Shown here one piece after another: positions 49,032 to 58,757 of a stretch of DNA of 64,000 nt. Within the stretch, counting starts at the first letter, position 1. Each line of letters begins with the position of its first letter. The notes under the pieces were generated by a model. It saw nothing but the letters and a program-made list of their open reading frames with translations, made no database searches and was not told where the DNA came from. Where the stretch lies: contig NZ_NWVC01000001.1 of the NCBI RefSeq assembly GCF_002374855.1, positions 682,001 to 746,000 of the forward strand. The letters run 5' to 3'. The stretch comes from Sphingomonas adhaesiva. Its GTDB lineage: Bacteria; Pseudomonadota; Alphaproteobacteria; Sphingomonadales; Sphingomonadaceae. The position numbers were made by a program, and so were the translations under genes.

Positions 49032-49786
49032 TTGGCGGGAACCGGCGCCGCCACGACCGGCACCGGCGCGCTGCCGGGAAATTCCTCCAGCAACTGGCCG
49101 ACACGCTTCTTCGCACCGTCCGGGTCGCGCACGTCGCCGCCCATCGCCCCGTCGGCGTTGAGCCACAGCACGTCACCCGTCCGCAGGTCGACCAGCCCGG
49201 CGTAACCGGCGTGTTCGCCGGATTTTACCGCGATCCCCGGCCCCAGCAGCGCCGCGATCTGCAACAGCTTGCGTCCGGTCGAGCCGTACGCATCCTTGTT
49301 GTACAGGAAGAGCGCGTAATCGGCGTCCTTCGCCCCCGGCAGGTCGCGCACCCCCTCGCCCAGCGACCAGTCGAACACGCCCGCCTTGTTGTCGCGCTTC
49401 TTGGTCGGCAACCGGTTGCCCAGGAAGAACTGATATTCGATCACCGCCTGCGATACCGCCGCGAACAGCCGCGAATATTCCTCGACCCGCTGCGCATCCT
49501 CGCCGAAGCTTTCGGGCGCGGCGATCACCTTGTTGCCCAGCAGCGCCTGCCGCTCGACCAGCGCGGCGTCGATGTTCGCACGCGCCTTGTCGGTCCAGTC
49601 GGCGTTCGGCTCGAACATGCCGCCGGTGGATTGTGCGCCGACGCTGACGGTCGGGCGGAACAGCAGGATCGTCTTGCCGCTGCCCGCGGCCAGTTCGAAC
49701 CCCTGCCGCACCGCGCGCTTTTCCTGCGCGCCGGCCGACGTCGCGCACGCCAGCAGCGCCGCTGCCGCGACCAGAATAACCCGCAT
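49028..49786 (-). CDS. exported hypothetical protein
   Basis: The 252-residue product has a signal peptide (MRVILVAAAALLACATSAGA). Its mature part begins QEKRAVRQGFELAAGSGKTILLFRPTV, and contains an Asn/Asp-rich helix-forming region and the strand pair AGYAGLVDLRTGDVLWLNAD near residue 205. This pattern is reminiscent of small periplasmic proteins that report stress, but I recognise no family. It heads a three-gene operon with the M48 peptidase and a third exported protein. Confidence 0.7.
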   Translation of the reverse strand: MRVILVAAAALLACATSAGAQEKRAVRQGFELAAGSGKTILLFRPTVSVGAQSTGGMFEPNADWTDKARANIDAALVERQALLGNKVIAAPESFGEDAQRVEEYSRLFAAVSQAVIEYQFFLGNRLPTKKRDNKAGVFDWSLGEGVRDLPGAKDADYALFLYNKDAYGSTGRKLLQIAALLGPGIAVKSGEHAGYAGLVDLRTGDVLWLNADGAMGGDVRDPDGAKKRVGQLLEEFPGSAPVPVVAAPVPAK

Positions 49787-49841
49787 GGTAAGACGCCCCC
49801 GTCCCGTTTCCCCGCCGGAAAACTAGGGGGCGCCGCCGGCG

Positions 49842-51305
49842 CTAGTCCAGCGCCTTTTTCAACAATTCGTTGACCACCGCGGGGTTCGCCTTGCCGCCCA
49901 TCGCCTTCATCGTCTGGCCGACGAAGAAGCCGAACAGCGCCACCTTGCCGCCGCGATACTGTTCCAGCTGGCCGGGGTTCTTCGCCAGCACCTCGGCGAT
50001 CACCGCCTCGATCGCGCCGGTGTCGCTGGTCTGCTTCAGCCCGCGCTCCTCGACGATCCTGCCCGGCGCGTCACCGGTTTCCAGCATCGCCTCGAACACC
50101 TGCTTGGCCAGGCTGCCGGACAGCGTGCCGTCCGCCACCAGCGCCAGCAGCTCGGCCGCCTGCGCCGGGGTCACCGGGCTGTCGACGATGCTCTTGCCCA
50201 GCCGGTTGAGCGCGCCGAACAGCTCGCTCGTCACCCAATTCGCCGCCGCGACCGGCTTCGCGCCCGCCTCCAGCAGCGCGTCGAACCAGCGCGCGCTCTC
50301 GACCTCCGCGGTCAGCACCTCGGCATTGTACGGCGTAATCCCCAGCCCCTCGTACCGCTGGCGCTTGGCATCGGGCAGTTCGGGCAGGCTGGCGCGGCAT
50401 TCCGCCAGGAACGCCTCGTCCAGTTCCAGCGGCAGCAGGTCGGGGTCGGGGAAGTAGCGGTAATCGTGCGCATCTTCCTTCGACCGCATCGACCGCGTGG
50501 TGCCGGTGTCGGGGTTGAACAGCCGCGTTTCCTGCACGATCGTCCCGCCCGCCTCCAGCACGTCGACCTGGCGGTTCGCTTCATGCTCGATCGCGGCCAT
50601 CACGAAGCGCACCGAATTGACGTTCTTCGTCTCGGTGCGCGTGCCGAATTCCTCGCCCGGCTTGCGCACGCTGACGTTGACGTCGGCGCGCATCGAGCCT
50701 TCCTCCATATTGCCGTCGCACGACCCGACATAGCGCAGGATCGCTCTCAGCTTCCGGAGGTAAGCCCCTGCTTCTGCGGGCGAACGCATGTCCGGCCGGC
50801 TGACGATCTCCATCAGCGCGACGCCCGACCGGTTGAGATCGACATAGGAGCGCGTCGGATGCTGGTCGTGCATCAGCTTGCCGGCGTCCTGCTCGACATG
50901 GATGCGCTCGACGCCGATCGTCTTGACGGTCTCGCCATCTTCGATCTCGATCGAACCTTCGCCGACAAGCGGATGATACAGCTGGGAAATCTGGTAACCC
51001 TGCGGCAGATCGGCGTAGAAATAGTTCTTCCGGTCGAACCGCGACCACTTATTGATCTGCGCGTCGATCGCCATGCCGGTGCGCACCGCCTGGCGGATGC
51101 ATTCTCGGTTGGGCACCGGCAGCATCCCCGGCATCGCGGCGTCGACCAGCGACACCTGCGAATTCGGCTCCGCCCCGAACGCGGTCGCCGCGCCGGAGAA
51201 CAATTTCGCGTTCGACGTCACCTGCGCATGAACCTCGAGGCCGATCACGACCTCCCAGTCGCCGGTGGCGCCCTTGATGCGGAACGGTGCGGATGCGTCA
51301 GCCAT
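49842..51305 (-). CDS. gatB: Asp-tRNA(Asn)/Glu-tRNA(Gln) amidotransferase subunit GatB
   Basis: GatB activates misacylated Glu-tRNA(Gln) or Asp-tRNA(Asn) for amidation by ammonia from GatA. The 487-residue protein has [13 protein letters not shown] near residue 15, the catalytic region LFSGA and [30 protein letters not shown] near residue 150, and a C-terminal YqeY-like tRNA-binding domain. The ATG at 51303-51305 starts [12 protein letters not shown]. It overlaps the upstream vapC stop by 8 bases. In most relatives gatB follows gatA directly; here vapBC sits between. Confidence 0.97.
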   Translation of the reverse strand: MADASAPFRIKGATGDWEVVIGLEVHAQVTSNAKLFSGAATAFGAEPNSQVSLVDAAMPGMLPVPNRECIRQAVRTGMAIDAQINKWSRFDRKNYFYADLPQGYQISQLYHPLVGEGSIEIEDGETVKTIGVERIHVEQDAGKLMHDQHPTRSYVDLNRSGVALMEIVSRPDMRSPAEAGAYLRKLRAILRYVGSCDGNMEEGSMRADVNVSVRKPGEEFGTRTETKNVNSVRFVMAAIEHEANRQVDVLEAGGTIVQETRLFNPDTGTTRSMRSKEDAHDYRYFPDPDLLPLELDEAFLAECRASLPELPDAKRQRYEGLGITPYNAEVLTAEVESARWFDALLEAGAKPVAAANWVTSELFGALNRLGKSIVDSPVTPAQAAELLALVADGTLSGSLAKQVFEAMLETGDAPGRIVEERGLKQTSDTGAIEAVIAEVLAKNPGQLEQYRGGKVALFGFFVGQTMKAMGGKANPAVVNELLKKALD

Positions 51306-51711
51306 GATGGGTCTCGGGTGTGATGAGGGTGAGGTCGGGGAAGTAGATGGCAAGTTGTCGATCGCGCGTCACCAGCGATGCGCCCAGCACCGCGGCGTGA
51401 CCCGCAATCAGGAAATCGGCCAGGATCGCCGTCTTGGCGCCCCCGCGTCGCCGATATTCGCGAAACGCGGACCCTGCGCTGAAGGCGGCATCGTCGGCAA
51501 AGCTCATGATGCGGATCTCAAGCCGGTCGAGGCGATCGCGCAGCGCGGACACGCCGGGCGCATGGCCTGCCAGCTCGGCAAGGACGATCTGGTTGCAAAC
51601 GACCGCGCCAGCCGCGACCGCGTCACCATAGCGCGCCAGCGACCATGCCGCCTCCGCGCCACGGCCGTCGCTGAACAGGTCGATGATGACGTTCGTATCG
51701 AGGAAGATCAC
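51298..51711 (-). CDS. vapC: VapC-type PIN-domain toxin
   Basis: The 137-residue PIN-domain protein starts [14 protein letters not shown] (first catalytic Asp), has an internal acidic residue in [11 protein letters not shown], and has conserved DFLIAGHA with R and D in [14 protein letters not shown] toxins are Mg2+-dependent endoribonucleases, often cutting tRNA or rRNA. The ATG overlaps the antitoxin stop (ATGA), the usual VapBC coupling. Its 3' end overlaps the gatB start by 8 bp. Confidence 0.92.
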   Translation of the reverse strand: MIFLDTNVIIDLFSDGRGAEAAWSLARYGDAVAAGAVVCNQIVLAELAGHAPGVSALRDRLDRLEIRIMSFADDAAFSAGSAFREYRRRGGAKTAILADFLIAGHAAVLGASLVTRDRQLAIYFPDLTLITPETHHG

Positions 51712-52001
51712 GGCAGCGGATCATCCCCGCGCAACTCTCGCATGATCTCTGCCGACGGTCGATCGAACAGCGGGTCGCGCCGCATCTCCGCCAGTACGCC
51801 CAGCAATCGCCGGCGCCGCTGCTCCGGCGTCTCGCTCGCCGCGCCCTGCGGCACCACCACCGCCTCACCGCGGTCGTTGATGCCCACCTCGACCGGCTGA
51901 CCGGGCACCAACCCGATCAGGTCGCGCACGTCCTTCGGGATCAGGACCTGGCCCTTGCTGGTCATATTCGTCCGGGTGCGCTTGTCGAGCGGAGCGTTCA
52001 T
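51708..52001 (-). CDS. vapB: VapB-type AbrB/MazE-fold antitoxin
   Basis: The 97-residue protein carries a swapped-hairpin AbrB fold, [19 protein letters not shown] then [18 protein letters not shown], followed by a disordered C-terminal half ([20 protein letters not shown]) that normally occupies the toxin active site. VapB dimers bind operators in their own promoter. The ATG is 51999-52001. A perfect 8-bp inverted repeat lies 13-30 bases upstream. Confidence 0.9.
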   Translation of the reverse strand: MNAPLDKRTRTNMTSKGQVLIPKDVRDLIGLVPGQPVEVGINDRGEAVVVPQGAASETPEQRRRRLLGVLAEMRRDPLFDRPSAEIMRELRGDDPLP

Positions 52002-52013
52002 CGCATGCCTCCA

Positions 52014-52031
52014 GTGTTACCGAGGTAACAC
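52014..52031. promoter_or_regulatory. palindromic operator upstream of vapBC
   Basis: GTGTTACC (52014-52021) and GGTAACAC (52024-52031) form a perfect inverted repeat with a GA centre, 13 bases before the vapB start. This is where an AbrB-fold antitoxin would bind for autoregulation. It lies between gatA and vapB. Confidence 0.75.
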
Positions 52032-52047
52032 CAATCAGCCGGAACGT

Positions 52048-53532
52048 CTACCACCACCGCCCCGGCCGCGCCACGAAGCCGGCGCGCTGCTCGATCGCCA
52101 GCGCGGCGTTCAGCACGCCCTGTTCGTCCAGCGCCTTGCCGATGATCTGCAACCCCAGCGGCAGCCCGCCGGCGTCCACGCCGCCCGGCACGCTCATCGC
52201 GGGCAGGCCGGCCAGCGACGAGGGCACCGTGAACACGTCGTTGAGGTACATCGCGATCGGATCGGCGTTCTTCTCGCCCAATGCAAAGGCCGCCGACGGC
52301 GCGGTCGGGGTCAGCAGCACGTCGCACTGCTCCCATGCGCTGTCGAAATCCTGCGCGATCAGCGCCCGCACCTTCTGCGCCTGCGTGTAATAGGCATCGT
52401 AGAAGCCCGCCGACAGCACATAGGTGCCGATCAGGATGCGCCGCTTCACCTCGTCGCCGAACCCCTCGGCGCGGGTCCTGGCGTACATCTCCTGAAGGTT
52501 CGCGCCCTCGGGCAGGTCGCGCAGGCCGTAACGCACGCCGTCATAGCGCGCCAGGTTGGACGATGCCTCCGCCGGCGCGATGATGTAATAGGCCGGCAGC
52601 GCGTATTTGGTATGCGGCAGCGATACCTCGACTACCTCGGCGCCGGCGTCGCGCACCCATTCGATGCCCTGCTGCCACAGCGCCTCGATCTCCGGCGGCA
52701 TGCCGTCGACGCGATATTCCTTCGGGATGCCGACGCGCTTGCCCTTCAGCGACGGGTTCAGCCCCGCCTCCCACTGCGGCACCGCGACGTCCAGGCTGGT
52801 GGCGTCCTTCGCGTCGAAGCCGGCCATCGCCTCCAGCATGATCGCGCAGTCGCGCACGTCGCGCGCCATCGGCCCGGCCTGGTCCAGCGAGGACGCGAAG
52901 GCGATCACGCCCCAGCGCGAACAGCGGCCATAGGTCGGCTTGATCCCGCTGATCCCGGTGAAGGCGGCGGGCTGGCGGATCGACCCGCCGGTGTCGGTCC
53001 CGGTCGCCCCCGGCGCGATCCGCGCGGCGACCGCGGCGGACGATCCGCCCGACGATCCGCCCGGCGCCAGATCGGCGTTACCGCCGTCGCTGCGCCGCCA
53101 CGGGCTGACGACATTGCCGAAATGGCTCGTCTCGTTCGACGATCCCATCGCGAACTGGTCCATGTTCAGCTTGCCGAGCATCCCCGCGCCCGCGTCCCAC
53201 AATTTCTGGGATACGGTCGATTCGTACTGCGGCGTGAAGCCTTCCAGGATGTGGCTGGCCGCGGTGCTCGGCACGCCCCTGGTGCAGAACAGGTCCTTCA
53301 TCCCGATCGGCACGCCCGCCATCGCCTTGGGCGCCTCGCCCGCCGCGCGCGCGGCGTCGGCGGCGTCGGCGGCGGCCAATGCATGGTCGGGGGTTTCCAC
53401 CAGGAAGGCGTTGAGCGGCTTCGCTGCGGCGACGGCGGCGACGAACGCCTCGGCGACCTCGCGCGCGGAAAAGTCGCCCGCGCGCACCCCGTCGCGGATC
53501 GCGGCGATGCCCAGATCGGTCAGTTCGGTCAT
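52048..53532 (-). CDS. gatA: Asp-tRNA(Asn)/Glu-tRNA(Gln) amidotransferase subunit GatA
   Basis: GatA is the amidase subunit that releases ammonia from glutamine. The 494 residues hold the amidase signature with the Ser-cisSer-Lys triad: Lys in [10 protein letters not shown] near residue 79, Ser in [16 protein letters not shown] and the nucleophile in [16 protein letters not shown] near residue 180. YDGVRYGLR is also typical. The ATG overlaps the gatC stop (TAATG). It precedes the vapBC insertion. Confidence 0.97.
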   Translation of the reverse strand: MTELTDLGIAAIRDGVRAGDFSAREVAEAFVAAVAAAKPLNAFLVETPDHALAAADAADAARAAGEAPKAMAGVPIGMKDLFCTRGVPSTAASHILEGFTPQYESTVSQKLWDAGAGMLGKLNMDQFAMGSSNETSHFGNVVSPWRRSDGGNADLAPGGSSGGSSAAVAARIAPGATGTDTGGSIRQPAAFTGISGIKPTYGRCSRWGVIAFASSLDQAGPMARDVRDCAIMLEAMAGFDAKDATSLDVAVPQWEAGLNPSLKGKRVGIPKEYRVDGMPPEIEALWQQGIEWVRDAGAEVVEVSLPHTKYALPAYYIIAPAEASSNLARYDGVRYGLRDLPEGANLQEMYARTRAEGFGDEVKRRILIGTYVLSAGFYDAYYTQAQKVRALIAQDFDSAWEQCDVLLTPTAPSAAFALGEKNADPIAMYLNDVFTVPSSLAGLPAMSVPGGVDAGGLPLGLQIIGKALDEQGVLNAALAIEQRAGFVARPGRWW

Positions 53533-53819
53533 TATTCGATCACCTTGGGCACCGTGAAGAATCCGTGTTCGGCCTGGGGCGCGTTGGCCAGCACCGCGTC
53601 GCGGATGCCGCCGTCGGTGACGACGTCGTCGCGCAGCCGCAGGTGGTTGGGGATCACCGCGGTCATCGGCGCGACCCCGGCGGTATCCACCTCGCCCAGC
53701 TGTTCGATGAAACCCAGGATGTTGCCCAGTTCGGGCGCGAGGCGCGCGGCCTCCTCCTCGGTGATGGCGATGCGGGCCAGGCCGGCGATGCGCCTGACGG
53801 TATCGATGGTGACGGACAT
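53532..53819 (-). CDS. gatC: Asp-tRNA(Asn)/Glu-tRNA(Gln) amidotransferase subunit GatC
   Basis: GatC wraps around and stabilises GatA. The 95-residue protein starts [20 protein letters not shown] and has the family helix [20 protein letters not shown] followed by [14 protein letters not shown]. It ends with a [10 protein letters not shown] tail. First gene of the gat operon. Confidence 0.95.
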   Translation of the reverse strand: MSVTIDTVRRIAGLARIAITEEEAARLAPELGNILGFIEQLGEVDTAGVAPMTAVIPNHLRLRDDVVTDGGIRDAVLANAPQAEHGFFTVPKVIE

Positions 53820-53968
53820 GGCGCGCCGCTACCATCGCGACGGGCGGCTATGCAACCGTTGCGCGCGGCCGGCGCGCAAGTGCGGTTGCGCCCCGGCGCG
53901 CGCTGGGGCACGGCACGCACAATTGCCGCCGGGGCACGGGGCCGCCGGGCAAGGATGGTGATGGCACG

Positions 53969-55075
53969 TTGGTCCGCAAATTCCTTTATGTCGTCGCGGG
54001 GCTGATCGTGCTCGGGATCGCCGCCGCCTTCGCCTATCGCCTGTGGGGGGTGGAGATCATGCGCATGGCGATGGTCCCCGGCGAATCGTTCAAGGGGCAG
54101 CGCGCGCTGTCCGCCGCCGATTACCGCGCGCGCACGATGTGGCTGGCGCGCCCCGACCTGCCGGGCAATCCCGCGCTATGGGCGCCCGCCGGCCAGCAGC
54201 CGCGCCGCAGCGCGGGCGGGGCGGCGGTGTTCTTCATCCACCCGACCTCCTACCTCAACCGCGCGCACTGGAACGCGCCGCTGGACGATCAGGAAGCGAA
54301 CGCGCGCGCCGCGCTGTTCCTGCGCGGGCAGGCCAGCGCCTTCAATGACGTCGGCGCGATCTGGGCGCCGCGCTATCGTCAGGCGACGTTCGGCGCCTTC
54401 CTGACCGATCGCGCCGCCGCCGAACAGGCGCTGCAACTGGCCTATGGCGATATCACCGCGGCGTTCGACCAATTCCTGGAGGAGGTCGGCCCGACCCGCC
54501 CGATCATCCTGGCCGGCCACAGCCAGGGCGCGCTGCACCTGACGCACCTGCTGAAGGATCGCGTCGCCGGCACCGCGCTCGCGCGGCGGATCGTCGCGGC
54601 CTATGTCGTCGGCTGGCCGGTGTCGACCGCCACCGATCTGGCCGCGCTGGGCCTGCCCGCCTGCACCGCCCCCGATCAGGCCGGCTGCGTCCTGTCGTGG
54701 CAGACGTTCGCCGAGCCCGCCGACCCCACGCTGATCCAGCAGGTCTACGACCGCAGCACCGGGTTCGACGGTCGCCCGCGCCGCGGCACGCCGATGCTGT
54801 GCGTCAACCCGCTGACCGGCACGCAAGGCGCCACCGCCCCCGCCGCCGCGAACCTGGGCACGCTCTTTCCCAACAGCGACATGAGCACCGCCGACCTGCG
54901 CCCCGGGCAGGTGGCCGCGCGTTGCGATTCGCGCGGGCTGCTGCTGATCGGCAACGCACCGGACGTCGGCCCCTATGCGCTGCCGGGCAACAACTACCAC
55001 GTCTACGACTACAGCCTGTTCTGGGCCAATGTCCGCGCCGATGCCGGGCGCCGCTACGCCGCGGCAACGCGATGA
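53969..55075 (+). CDS. DUF3089 family alpha/beta hydrolase
   Basis: The 368-residue product has one N-terminal membrane helix ([20 protein letters not shown]) and an extracytoplasmic hydrolase domain of the DUF3089 family. [18 protein letters not shown] near residue 90 and the nucleophile elbow [12 protein letters not shown] (G-H-S-Q-G) near residue 187 are clear, and the C-terminal [12 protein letters not shown] supplies a candidate catalytic His. The only start in frame is TTG at 53969. Its stop overlaps the ruvX ATG, so the two are coupled. The substrate is unknown. Confidence 0.85.
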   Translation: MVRKFLYVVAGLIVLGIAAAFAYRLWGVEIMRMAMVPGESFKGQRALSAADYRARTMWLARPDLPGNPALWAPAGQQPRRSAGGAAVFFIHPTSYLNRAHWNAPLDDQEANARAALFLRGQASAFNDVGAIWAPRYRQATFGAFLTDRAAAEQALQLAYGDITAAFDQFLEEVGPTRPIILAGHSQGALHLTHLLKDRVAGTALARRIVAAYVVGWPVSTATDLAALGLPACTAPDQAGCVLSWQTFAEPADPTLIQQVYDRSTGFDGRPRRGTPMLCVNPLTGTQGATAPAAANLGTLFPNSDMSTADLRPGQVAARCDSRGLLLIGNAPDVGPYALPGNNYHVYDYSLFWANVRADAGRRYAAATR

Positions 55076-55533
55076 TCGCCCTCGCCGCCGCCGATTATCG
55101 CGCCGCGCTCCCCGCCGGCGGTCGGCTGCTCGGTCTGGACGTCGGCACCAAGACGATCGGTACCGCATTGTGCGATGCCGGGTGGAGCTTCGCCAGCCCC
55201 GCACAGTTGGTCCGCCGCACGAAGTTCACGAAGGACCGCGACGCGCTGGTCGCGCTGTCGGTGCAGCAGCAGGTCGTCGGCTGGGTGATCGGCCTGCCGC
55301 TCAACCTCGACGGCACCGACAGCCCGCGCACCCAGTCGATCCGCGCCTTCGCGCGCAATTGCGTGGAGGCGGGCTATCCGATCCTGCTGTGGGACGAACG
55401 CTGGTCGACCGTCTCAGCCGAACGCGCGCTGATCGAGCAGGACATCAGCCGCGCCAAACGCGCCGACCGGATCGACAACCACGCGGCGGCCACGATCCTG
55501 CAAGCCGCGATCGACGCGCTGGCGATGGGGTGA
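55072..55533 (+). CDS. ruvX: Holliday junction resolvase RuvX/YqgF
   Basis: RuvX (YqgF) is an RNase H-fold nuclease, named as a putative Holliday-junction resolvase and also implicated in 16S rRNA 5' processing. The 153-residue protein has [19 protein letters not shown] near residue 17, [19 protein letters not shown] near residue 72 and the acidic motif [16 protein letters not shown] near residue 104. The C-terminal [12 protein letters not shown] carries the last Asp. Length is typical. The ATG overlaps the preceding stop (ATGA). Confidence 0.93.
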   Translation: MIALAAADYRAALPAGGRLLGLDVGTKTIGTALCDAGWSFASPAQLVRRTKFTKDRDALVALSVQQQVVGWVIGLPLNLDGTDSPRTQSIRAFARNCVEAGYPILLWDERWSTVSAERALIEQDISRAKRADRIDNHAAATILQAAIDALAMG

Positions 55534-55611
55534 GGCCTCGCGCCGGCATGGTACATCGCGCTCATAGCCGCTAAGGATCGTTCCGCATCGCCAACGACAA
55601 GGGGCAGACCG

Positions 55612-56472
55612 ATGGATCGGACGCGTCGTATCGTAACCCTCGCCATCCCGACGCTCGCTTGCTGGCCCGCCGTAGCGCGCGCGGACGAGCGCGATCCGAT
55701 TGCCGCCTACGAACGGGCGACCGGGGGGCGGATCGGCGTCTACGCCCGAAACGTCCGCACCGGGAAGACGCTGTCCTGGCGTGCCGACGAACGCTTCATC
55801 ATGTGCAGTTCGTACAAGGCATCGCTGGCCGCCTTCGTACTGGCACGGGTCGATCGCGGAGAAGAGAGATTGGACGCGCTGGTGGCCTACTCCGCGCGCG
55901 ACACGGTCGACATGTGGGGTCCGGTCGCGAAGGAAAACCTCGCCAGGGGCGCGATGTCGGTCGAGGCGATGTGCAAGGCGGCGGTCGAGATCAGCGACGG
56001 CGTCTGCGCCAACATGCTGATGGCGCGATCGGGCGGTCCCGCGGCCCTCACGGCATTCCTGCGCTCGATCGGCGACGCGACGACGCGCGTCGATCACTAC
56101 GAACCCGCCCTGGATCGCGTCCCCTCCGGCGGGCCGGACGATTCGACCACGCCCGCGGCGATGGCCGCCACGCTGGAGAAGGTCGTGCTGGGCGACGTAC
56201 TGTCCGATCGGTCCAGCGCGCTGCTGACCCGCTGGCTTGTCGGCAACCAGACCAACCCGCGACTTCGCGGTGGCCTTCCCAAGGACTGGCGCATCGGCAA
56301 CAAGACCGGGCATAGCGGACGCGACATGGCGGGCGACATCGCCGTCGCCTGGCCGACGCCCGACACGCCGATCGTCATCGCCGTCTACACGCGCGGCGGC
56401 ACTCCCCGTGAAAAGCAGTTCGACCGGGCCTTTGCCGGCATCGGCAGGATGATCGCGTCCCGCCTGGCCTGA
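55612..56472 (+). CDS. class A beta-lactamase
   Basis: This enzyme hydrolyses beta-lactams with a Ser nucleophile in the periplasm. The 286 residues begin with a signal peptide (IVTLAIPTLACWPAVARA). The active-site motifs are present: S-S-Y-K in MCSSYKASLA (Ser70, Lys73), S-D-G in EISDGVCANML (Ser130), E-P-A-L-D in HYEPALDRVP (Glu166) and K-T-G in IGNKTGHSG (Lys234). Two usual residues differ: Asn132 is Gly and Asn170 is Asp. Cys precedes Ser70, but there is no partner at 238. It is probably intrinsic rather than recently acquired, because base composition matches its neighbours. It appears monocistronic with no AmpR-type regulator beside it. Confidence 0.92.
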   Translation: MDRTRRIVTLAIPTLACWPAVARADERDPIAAYERATGGRIGVYARNVRTGKTLSWRADERFIMCSSYKASLAAFVLARVDRGEERLDALVAYSARDTVDMWGPVAKENLARGAMSVEAMCKAAVEISDGVCANMLMARSGGPAALTAFLRSIGDATTRVDHYEPALDRVPSGGPDDSTTPAAMAATLEKVVLGDVLSDRSSALLTRWLVGNQTNPRLRGGLPKDWRIGNKTGHSGRDMAGDIAVAWPTPDTPIVIAVYTRGGTPREKQFDRAFAGIGRMIASRLA

Positions 56473-56541
56473 CCCCGTCCCGCCCCAGCCCCCGCCCCGG
56501 CCCTTGCCCCCGGCCCCGCGCGCCGCTACCCGGCGCTCTCG

Positions 56542-57531
56542 ATGCAACGCTCGGATCACCGCCCCGCCACCCTCATCCCCGGAGGCGCGGTCTTTCCGCA
56601 CCGCCACCTGACCGGGATCGAGGGGCTTCAGCCGCACGAGATCATGTTCCTCCTCGACGAGGCGGAGACATGGGTGGAGGCCAATCGCGGCCATGCCGCC
56701 CCCGACAAGCGGCTGGCGGGCTATACGCAGATCAACGCCTTCTTCGAAAACAGCACGCGCACGCTGTTGAGCTTCGAGATCGCGGGCAAGCGGCTGGGCG
56801 CCGACGTCGTCAACATGCACGCCGCACAGTCGAGCGTGAAGAAGGGCGAGACGCTGATCGACACCGCGATGACGCTCAACGCCATGCGCGCCGACGTCAT
56901 CGTCATCCGCCACATGTCGTCGGGCGCGGTGCGGCTGATCGCGGACAAGGTCGACTGCCCGGTGCTCAACGCCGGCGATGGGCGCCACGAACATCCGACG
57001 CAGGCGCTGCTGGATGCGCTGACGATCCGCCGCCGGCTGGGTGGCATCGCGAACAAGCGCGTCGTGATCTGCGGCGACCTGCTGCACAGCCGCGTCGCGC
57101 GCTCGAACATCCTGGCGCTGACCGCGCTGGCGGCGGAGGTGCGCGTGTGTGCGCCCTCCACGCTGATGCCCCCCGCGATCGAGCGGTTCGGCGTCACCCC
57201 CTTCACCGATTTCGACCGCGCGCTGGAGGGTGCCGACGTCGTGATGATGCTGCGGCTGCAGACCGAGCGGATGGCGGGCGGCTACGTGCCCTCGGTGCGC
57301 GAATACCATCTGCGCTACGGGCTGACGCTCGACCGGCTGGAACGTTACGCCCCCGGCGCGCTGGTGATGCACCCCGGCCCGATGAACCGCGGGGTGGAGA
57401 TCGATTCGGCGGTCGCCGACCATGTCGAACAATCCGCGATCACGGAGCAGGTGGCGATGGGCGTGGCGGTGCGGATGGCGTGCCTGGACGTGCTGACCCG
57501 CCGCGCGCGCGGCGTGGAGGGCTGGGCATGA
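56542..57531 (+). CDS. pyrB: aspartate carbamoyltransferase catalytic subunit
   Basis: PyrB makes carbamoyl-aspartate in pyrimidine biosynthesis. The 329-residue protein has the carbamoyl-phosphate site [20 protein letters not shown] near residue 67, [18 protein letters not shown] near residue 148 and the aspartate-binding block [17 protein letters not shown] near residue 235. The C-terminus keeps [11 protein letters not shown]. The ATG follows a C-rich 69-bp gap, with no pyrimidine attenuator visible. Its stop overlaps the next gene (ATGA). Confidence 0.97.
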   Translation: MQRSDHRPATLIPGGAVFPHRHLTGIEGLQPHEIMFLLDEAETWVEANRGHAAPDKRLAGYTQINAFFENSTRTLLSFEIAGKRLGADVVNMHAAQSSVKKGETLIDTAMTLNAMRADVIVIRHMSSGAVRLIADKVDCPVLNAGDGRHEHPTQALLDALTIRRRLGGIANKRVVICGDLLHSRVARSNILALTALAAEVRVCAPSTLMPPAIERFGVTPFTDFDRALEGADVVMMLRLQTERMAGGYVPSVREYHLRYGLTLDRLERYAPGALVMHPGPMNRGVEIDSAVADHVEQSAITEQVAMGVAVRMACLDVLTRRARGVEGWA

Positions 57532-58748
57532 GCGACACGCTGCACTTCGTGAACGCGCGCCTCGTCTGCCCGGCGGCGGGCGAGCGCGATGGCGACCTGG
57601 TGTTCCGCGGCGGCGTGATCGTGGACGAGATCGCGGCCGACGGCGCGACCGTCGTCGATTGCGGCGGCCGGTTGCTGGCGCCGGGGATCGTCGATCTGGG
57701 CGTCGGCGCGATCGACCGCGCGGCGTGCCGTGCAGGCGGGATCGTCCGCGTCGCGCCGATGCCCGATCAGTCGCCGGTGCTGGATGAGCCGGGCGCGGTG
57801 CAGCGGCTGGCGCTGATCGGGCGACCGGACCTGTGGATCCACCCGATCGCCGCCGCGACGCGCGGGCTGAAGGGCGCGGATCTGGCCGAAATGGCGATCT
57901 GCCGTTCGGCCGGGGCGGCGGCGGTGGGGACCGGGCGGCGCTGGATCGCCGATTCGGGGGTGATGCACCGCGTCCTGTCCTACGCCCGCGATCTCGACAT
58001 CGCGGTCGTCAGCCATGCCGAGGATGGCGGGCTGGTGGCCGATGCCGTCGCGACCGAGGGGGAAACCGCCAGCCGCCTGGGCCTGCCCGCCGCGCCCGCG
58101 CTGGCGGAGCCGCTGGCGATCGCGCGCGACCTGATGCTGGCGGAGGAAACCGGCGCGCGGCTGCACCTGCGCTGCGTGACCACCGCCGCCGGCTTCGCGC
58201 TGGTGCGCGCGGCAAAGGCGCGCGGGGTGCGCGTCACCTGCGGGATCACGCCTGCGCACCTTTTATTGTCGGATATCGCGATGAGCGATTTTCGCACCTT
58301 CGCGCATGTCTCGCCCCCGCTGCGCAGCGAGGCGGACCGGCGCGCCGCGCTGGCGGCGCTGGCGGACGGGACGATCGACGTGATCGCATCGGGCCACGAT
58401 CCGCGCGGACCGGAAGAAAAGCGGCTGCCCTATGCCGATGCCACCGCCGGATCGGCGGATGCCGCGACGGTGCTGGCGCTGGCGCTGGGGCTGGCGCGCG
58501 ACGGGCACGTCACGCTGGCGCGGCTGTTCGACCTGCTGGCGCGCGCACCCGCGGCGGTGCTGGGGCTGGCCACCGGCACGCTGGCGCCGGGGATGCCGGG
58601 CGACGTCATCCTGGTCGATCCGCACGCGCCGTGGCGGATCGTGTCGGATCATCTGCCGGGGCAAGCGGGCAACACGCCCTTCGACGGGCTGCCGGTGCAG
58701 GGCCGCGTCCTGCGCATGTGGAAGGGCGGACGCGAGATCGCCGGCTGA
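57528..58748 (+). CDS. catalytically degenerate dihydroorotase homologue (PyrC'-type)
   Basis: The 406-residue protein has the dihydroorotase/amidohydrolase frame (AFDVHVHLRD-type region, C-terminal [20 protein letters not shown]), but the metal site is destroyed. The expected D-x-H-x-H after the beta-1 strand is replaced by [14 protein letters not shown] (residues 51-64). The later His ligand of the LCHVST-type motif is [10 protein letters not shown], and the usual D-H-A-P near the end is [10 protein letters not shown]. Such PyrC' proteins are known to pair with aspartate carbamoyltransferase as structural partners. The overlap with pyrB supports that role. An active dihydroorotase must be elsewhere. 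Confidence 0.85.
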   Translation: MSDTLHFVNARLVCPAAGERDGDLVFRGGVIVDEIAADGATVVDCGGRLLAPGIVDLGVGAIDRAACRAGGIVRVAPMPDQSPVLDEPGAVQRLALIGRPDLWIHPIAAATRGLKGADLAEMAICRSAGAAAVGTGRRWIADSGVMHRVLSYARDLDIAVVSHAEDGGLVADAVATEGETASRLGLPAAPALAEPLAIARDLMLAEETGARLHLRCVTTAAGFALVRAAKARGVRVTCGITPAHLLLSDIAMSDFRTFAHVSPPLRSEADRRAALAALADGTIDVIASGHDPRGPEEKRLPYADATAGSADAATVLALALGLARDGHVTLARLFDLLARAPAAVLGLATGTLAPGMPGDVILVDPHAPWRIVSDHLPGQAGNTPFDGLPVQGRVLRMWKGGREIAG

Positions 58749-58757
58749 CCGACGCGC

